Assembly: GCA_013812145.1 (NCBI GenBank)
Contig: JACCTY010000026.1
Location: 1-51,105, forward strand
Source: Geodermatophilaceae bacterium
Lineage (GTDB): Bacteria > Actinomycetota > Actinomycetes > Mycobacteriales > Geodermatophilaceae
Length of the DNA: 51,105 nucleotides
Reading direction: 5' to 3'
The position numbers and the translations under genes were made by a program. This document shows, one piece after another, positions 49,327-51,105 of this stretch. Each line of letters opens with the position of its first letter. The first letter of the stretch is position 1. The notes below the pieces were generated by a model. It was not told the origin of the DNA and searched no databases. It saw only the letters and a list, made by a program, of their open reading frames with translations.

Positions 49327-49734
49327 ATGCAACCGTCGTTGCGGGTGACGTCGGTGTCAGTCGCGGCGCCCGATCCGCGCGAGCTTGCCGCCTTCTACAG
49401 CAACCTTCTTGGCTGGCCGGTGACCTCGACCGACCCGCCACGCCCCGGCTTCCCACCCGAGGACGGATGGGCGCAGATGCGAGCGCCTGACGGGGACGGC
49501 GGCCCAACCTTGAACTTCGAATACGAGGCCGGATATGTGGCGCCGGTTTGGCCGTCGGTCGAGGGTCAGCAGCAGCTGCAGACCCACCTCGACATCGCTG
49601 TCAACGATCTGACCTCTGCCGTGGCATGGGCGCAGCAGGCTGGCGCGACGCTCGCCGCGTACCAGCCCCAAGACGACGTCCGAGTCATGCTCGACCCGGT
49701 GGGCCATCCGTTCTGCTTGTTCCTGGACGCCTGA
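49327..49734 (+). CDS. VOC family (glyoxalase-like) protein
   Basis: The ATG at 49327 (or GTG at 49324) gives 135 residues. It has TSVSVAAPDPRELAAFYSNL, DGWAQMRAPDGDGGPTLNFE, LQTHLDIAVNDLTSAVAWAQ and VRVMLDPVGHPFCLFL, in the usual paired-fold order. The His of THLDIAV is in the metal-binding position, and the second half has GHPFC in place of the more common GNEFC. The reaction is unknown. It follows the other VOC gene by 139 bp but the two are not close paralogues. Confidence 0.9.
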   Translation: MQPSLRVTSVSVAAPDPRELAAFYSNLLGWPVTSTDPPRPGFPPEDGWAQMRAPDGDGGPTLNFEYEAGYVAPVWPSVEGQQQLQTHLDIAVNDLTSAVAWAQQAGATLAAYQPQDDVRVMLDPVGHPFCLFLDA

Positions 49735-49786
49735 GCTCGTCCGCCTACGCCCGCCGTGCGCGGTCGGCGAGCAAGCACCCGGCACG

Positions 49787-51105
49787 CTAGCGGTGCGCCG
49801 TCGCTGGCGTCGCCTCGACCGGCGAGATAGGCACGGCGGGCGGCTCCGCGCCGGTCTTGAGCGGCTTCTCCCTGAGGAACAGCGAAACGACAAAGGCCAA
49901 CGCCAGGAACGGAACGCCGACCAGGAACATGTCACCCAGTGCGTCGCCGAAAGCGCTCAAGACGACATCCCGGGCAGGACCGTCGAGCGCCTGGATGGCC
50001 CGGACGTCGTTCACGTCGACGGAGTCGGCGGCGGGCAAGCCGGCGCCGCCCGCGCGTTCGGCCAGGTACAGCGCGAGCCGGCTGCCGAGCACCGCGCCGA
50101 ACACCGCCGTACCGATCGCCCCGCCCATCTGCCGGAAGAACGTCGTCGACCCCGTGGCGGCACCCATGTCCCGGGGCGAGACGCCGTTCTGGATCGCCGT
50201 GACCAGTGTCTGCATGGTCATGCCGAGGCCCACTCCGAAGACCAGCATGAACAGCGCCACCCGCCAGTACGGCGTATCGACCGCCAAGGTGGACATCATC
50301 AGCAGGGCCGCTACGAGCAGCGCCGAGCCGAGGACCGGAAACACCTTGTAGCGACCGGTCTTGCTCATGAGCAGACCGGCGATGATCGACGAGGACAGGA
50401 TGCCGAGTACGGCGGGCAGCATGGCCAGGCCCGAGCCGGTCGCGGAGTAGCCCTGCACTGCCTGCAGATACAGCGGCAGGAACACGATCGCGCCGAACAT
50501 CGCGACACCCGCGCAGAAGCCGAAGATGTTGCCGATCCGGAACGTCGGATTGCTGAACAGTCGCATCGGGATGATCGGCTCCACCGCCCGCCGCTCGATC
50601 AGGATGAACGCCGCCGTCAGTACGACGGCCGCAGTCAGCAGGGCGACCGCGGCGGGCTCGGCCCAGCCGTAGTCACGGCCGCGCCACTGCAGGTACAGCA
50701 GCAGCGAGCTCACCGCGCCGACTATCGCGGTGGCGCCGAGGTAGTCGATCCGGTGCTCGCGCTTGACCACCGGCATCTTCAGCACCGCCGAGGTGACGAA
50801 CAGCGCCGCGATGCCGATCGGCAGGTTGATGTAGAAGATCCAGCGCCAGCCCGGTCCGTCGGTGAAGAACCCGCCGAGCAGCGGCCCGGCAACACTGGAT
50901 ACTCCGAACACCGCGCCGAAGTATCCTTGGTAGCGGCCGCGTTCTCGCGGCGGTATGACGTCACCGATGATGCTCAAAGCGATCGAGAACAGCCCGCCGC
51001 CGCCGATCCCCTGCAGGGCGCGGAACGCGATCAGCTGCTCGATGCTCTGCGAGAAGCCGCACAGCGCCGAACCGACCAGGAAGATGCTGATCGCGATCTG
51101 GAAGA
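49787..51105 (-). CDS. DHA2-type MFS multidrug exporter (EmrB/QacA), N-terminal part outside window
   Basis: The frame is open from a stop at 49787 to the right edge, so the start lies outside. Visible residues include FQIAISIFLVGSALCGFSQS, LIAFRALQGIGGGGLFS (motif of helix 4), IGDVIPPRERGRYQGYFGAV and VAGPLLGGFF with the antiporter motif of helix 5, and many later helices, as in the 14-helix DHA2 family. The loop near the C-terminus (GARSGGAGLP-type Ala/Gly-rich part) is usual for actinobacterial members. It exports drugs with protons; the substrate is unknown. Confidence 0.92.
   Translation of the reverse strand, partial: FQIAISIFLVGSALCGFSQSIEQLIAFRALQGIGGGGLFSIALSIIGDVIPPRERGRYQGYFGAVFGVSSVAGPLLGGFFTDGPGWRWIFYINLPIGIAALFVTSAVLKMPVVKREHRIDYLGATAIVGAVSSLLLYLQWRGRDYGWAEPAAVALLTAAVVLTAAFILIERRAVEPIIPMRLFSNPTFRIGNIFGFCAGVAMFGAIVFLPLYLQAVQGYSATGSGLAMLPAVLGILSSSIIAGLLMSKTGRYKVFPVLGSALLVAALLMMSTLAVDTPYWRVALFMLVFGVGLGMTMQTLVTAIQNGVSPRDMGAATGSTTFFRQMGGAIGTAVFGAVLGSRLALYLAERAGGAGLPAADSVDVNDVRAIQALDGPARDVVLSAFGDALGDMFLVGVPFLALAFVVSLFLREKPLKTGAEPPAVPISPVEATPATAHR

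Noticed and set aside
1-51105. tRNA, rRNA, CRISPR arrays, integrases or transposases
   Set aside because: I looked for these by eye and saw no tRNA-like arms, regular spacer arrays or recombinase motifs; a covariance search would be needed to exclude small RNAs.
1-51105. Very frequent GTACGCC/GGCGTAC heptamer
   Set aside because: Common in both strands and mostly explained by Tyr-Ala and Gly-Val-type codon pairs in GC-rich genes; a k-mer test against a codon model would decide.

Overview
The window is GC-rich, densely coded DNA with many GTG starts and 4-bp start/stop overlaps. Gene content points to a high-GC actinomycete: a DUF3027 / MFS / DUF2771 / cold-shock block, a DUF2530 protein beside an NCS2 permease, a TIGR03086 (mycothiol-dependent, DinB-like) protein, a helicase-associated WYL protein, a stand-alone LigD polymerase domain and an F420/FMN (LLM-type) oxidoreductase. 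A family-level assignment is not possible from the sequence alone. I saw no rRNA, tRNA, CRISPR array or transposase.

Region 1 (1-14058) is a cell-envelope or exopolysaccharide locus. Nine tightly overlapping minus-strand genes run from 10393 past the left edge: a sugar-nucleotide epimerase, a UDP-sugar 6-dehydrogenase, two GT4 glycosyltransferases, a heparinase II/III-like uronate lyase, two phosphotransferase-fold (APH-like) proteins, a GT-B glycosyltransferase and a polysaccharide deacetylase. A short divergent arm on the plus strand carries a membrane-anchored acidic/Gly-Ser protein, a second GT-B glycosyltransferase and an ABC exporter half-transporter. Together they look able to make a uronic acid, build a glycan from it, trim or deacetylate it and export something across the membrane. 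The lyase gene carries a tandem palindromic repeat inside its reading frame.

Region 2 (14066-22931) holds a MazF/PemK-like toxin-antitoxin pair, a thioesterase and aldo/keto reductase in tight divergence, two Rieske proteins (one fused to a DUF2231 membrane domain), a MarR-controlled MFS exporter, an NCS2 purine permease, a DUF2530 protein and a Nudix hydrolase.

Region 3 (22937-41721) resembles the conserved actinobacterial chromosome: a sacsin/Hsp90-like ATPase, DUF3027, MFS, DUF2771 lipoprotein, cold-shock protein, LarE, a kinase-like protein, a frameshifted META lipoprotein, Uma2, a methyltransferase, DUF1992, two small membrane proteins, an acyl-CoA ligase with a coupled 69-aa protein, a helicase-associated protein, an LLM oxidoreductase and a LigD polymerase domain.

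Region 4 (41759-51105) is accessory and partly decaying: HxlR and AraC regulators, a methyltransferase whose C-terminus is out of frame, a three-gene nitrile hydratase / thiocyanate hydrolase-like operon, a frameshifted PPOX-type gene, a GNAT, the wreck of a serine hydrolase gene, two VOC proteins and a DHA2-type MFS exporter running off the right edge. Intergenic palindromes lie at 16755-16816, 28344-28419 and 34824-34864; the first and third share an internal core. No gene-free stretch exceeds 300 bases; the longest (48531-48800) holds nothing I recognise.
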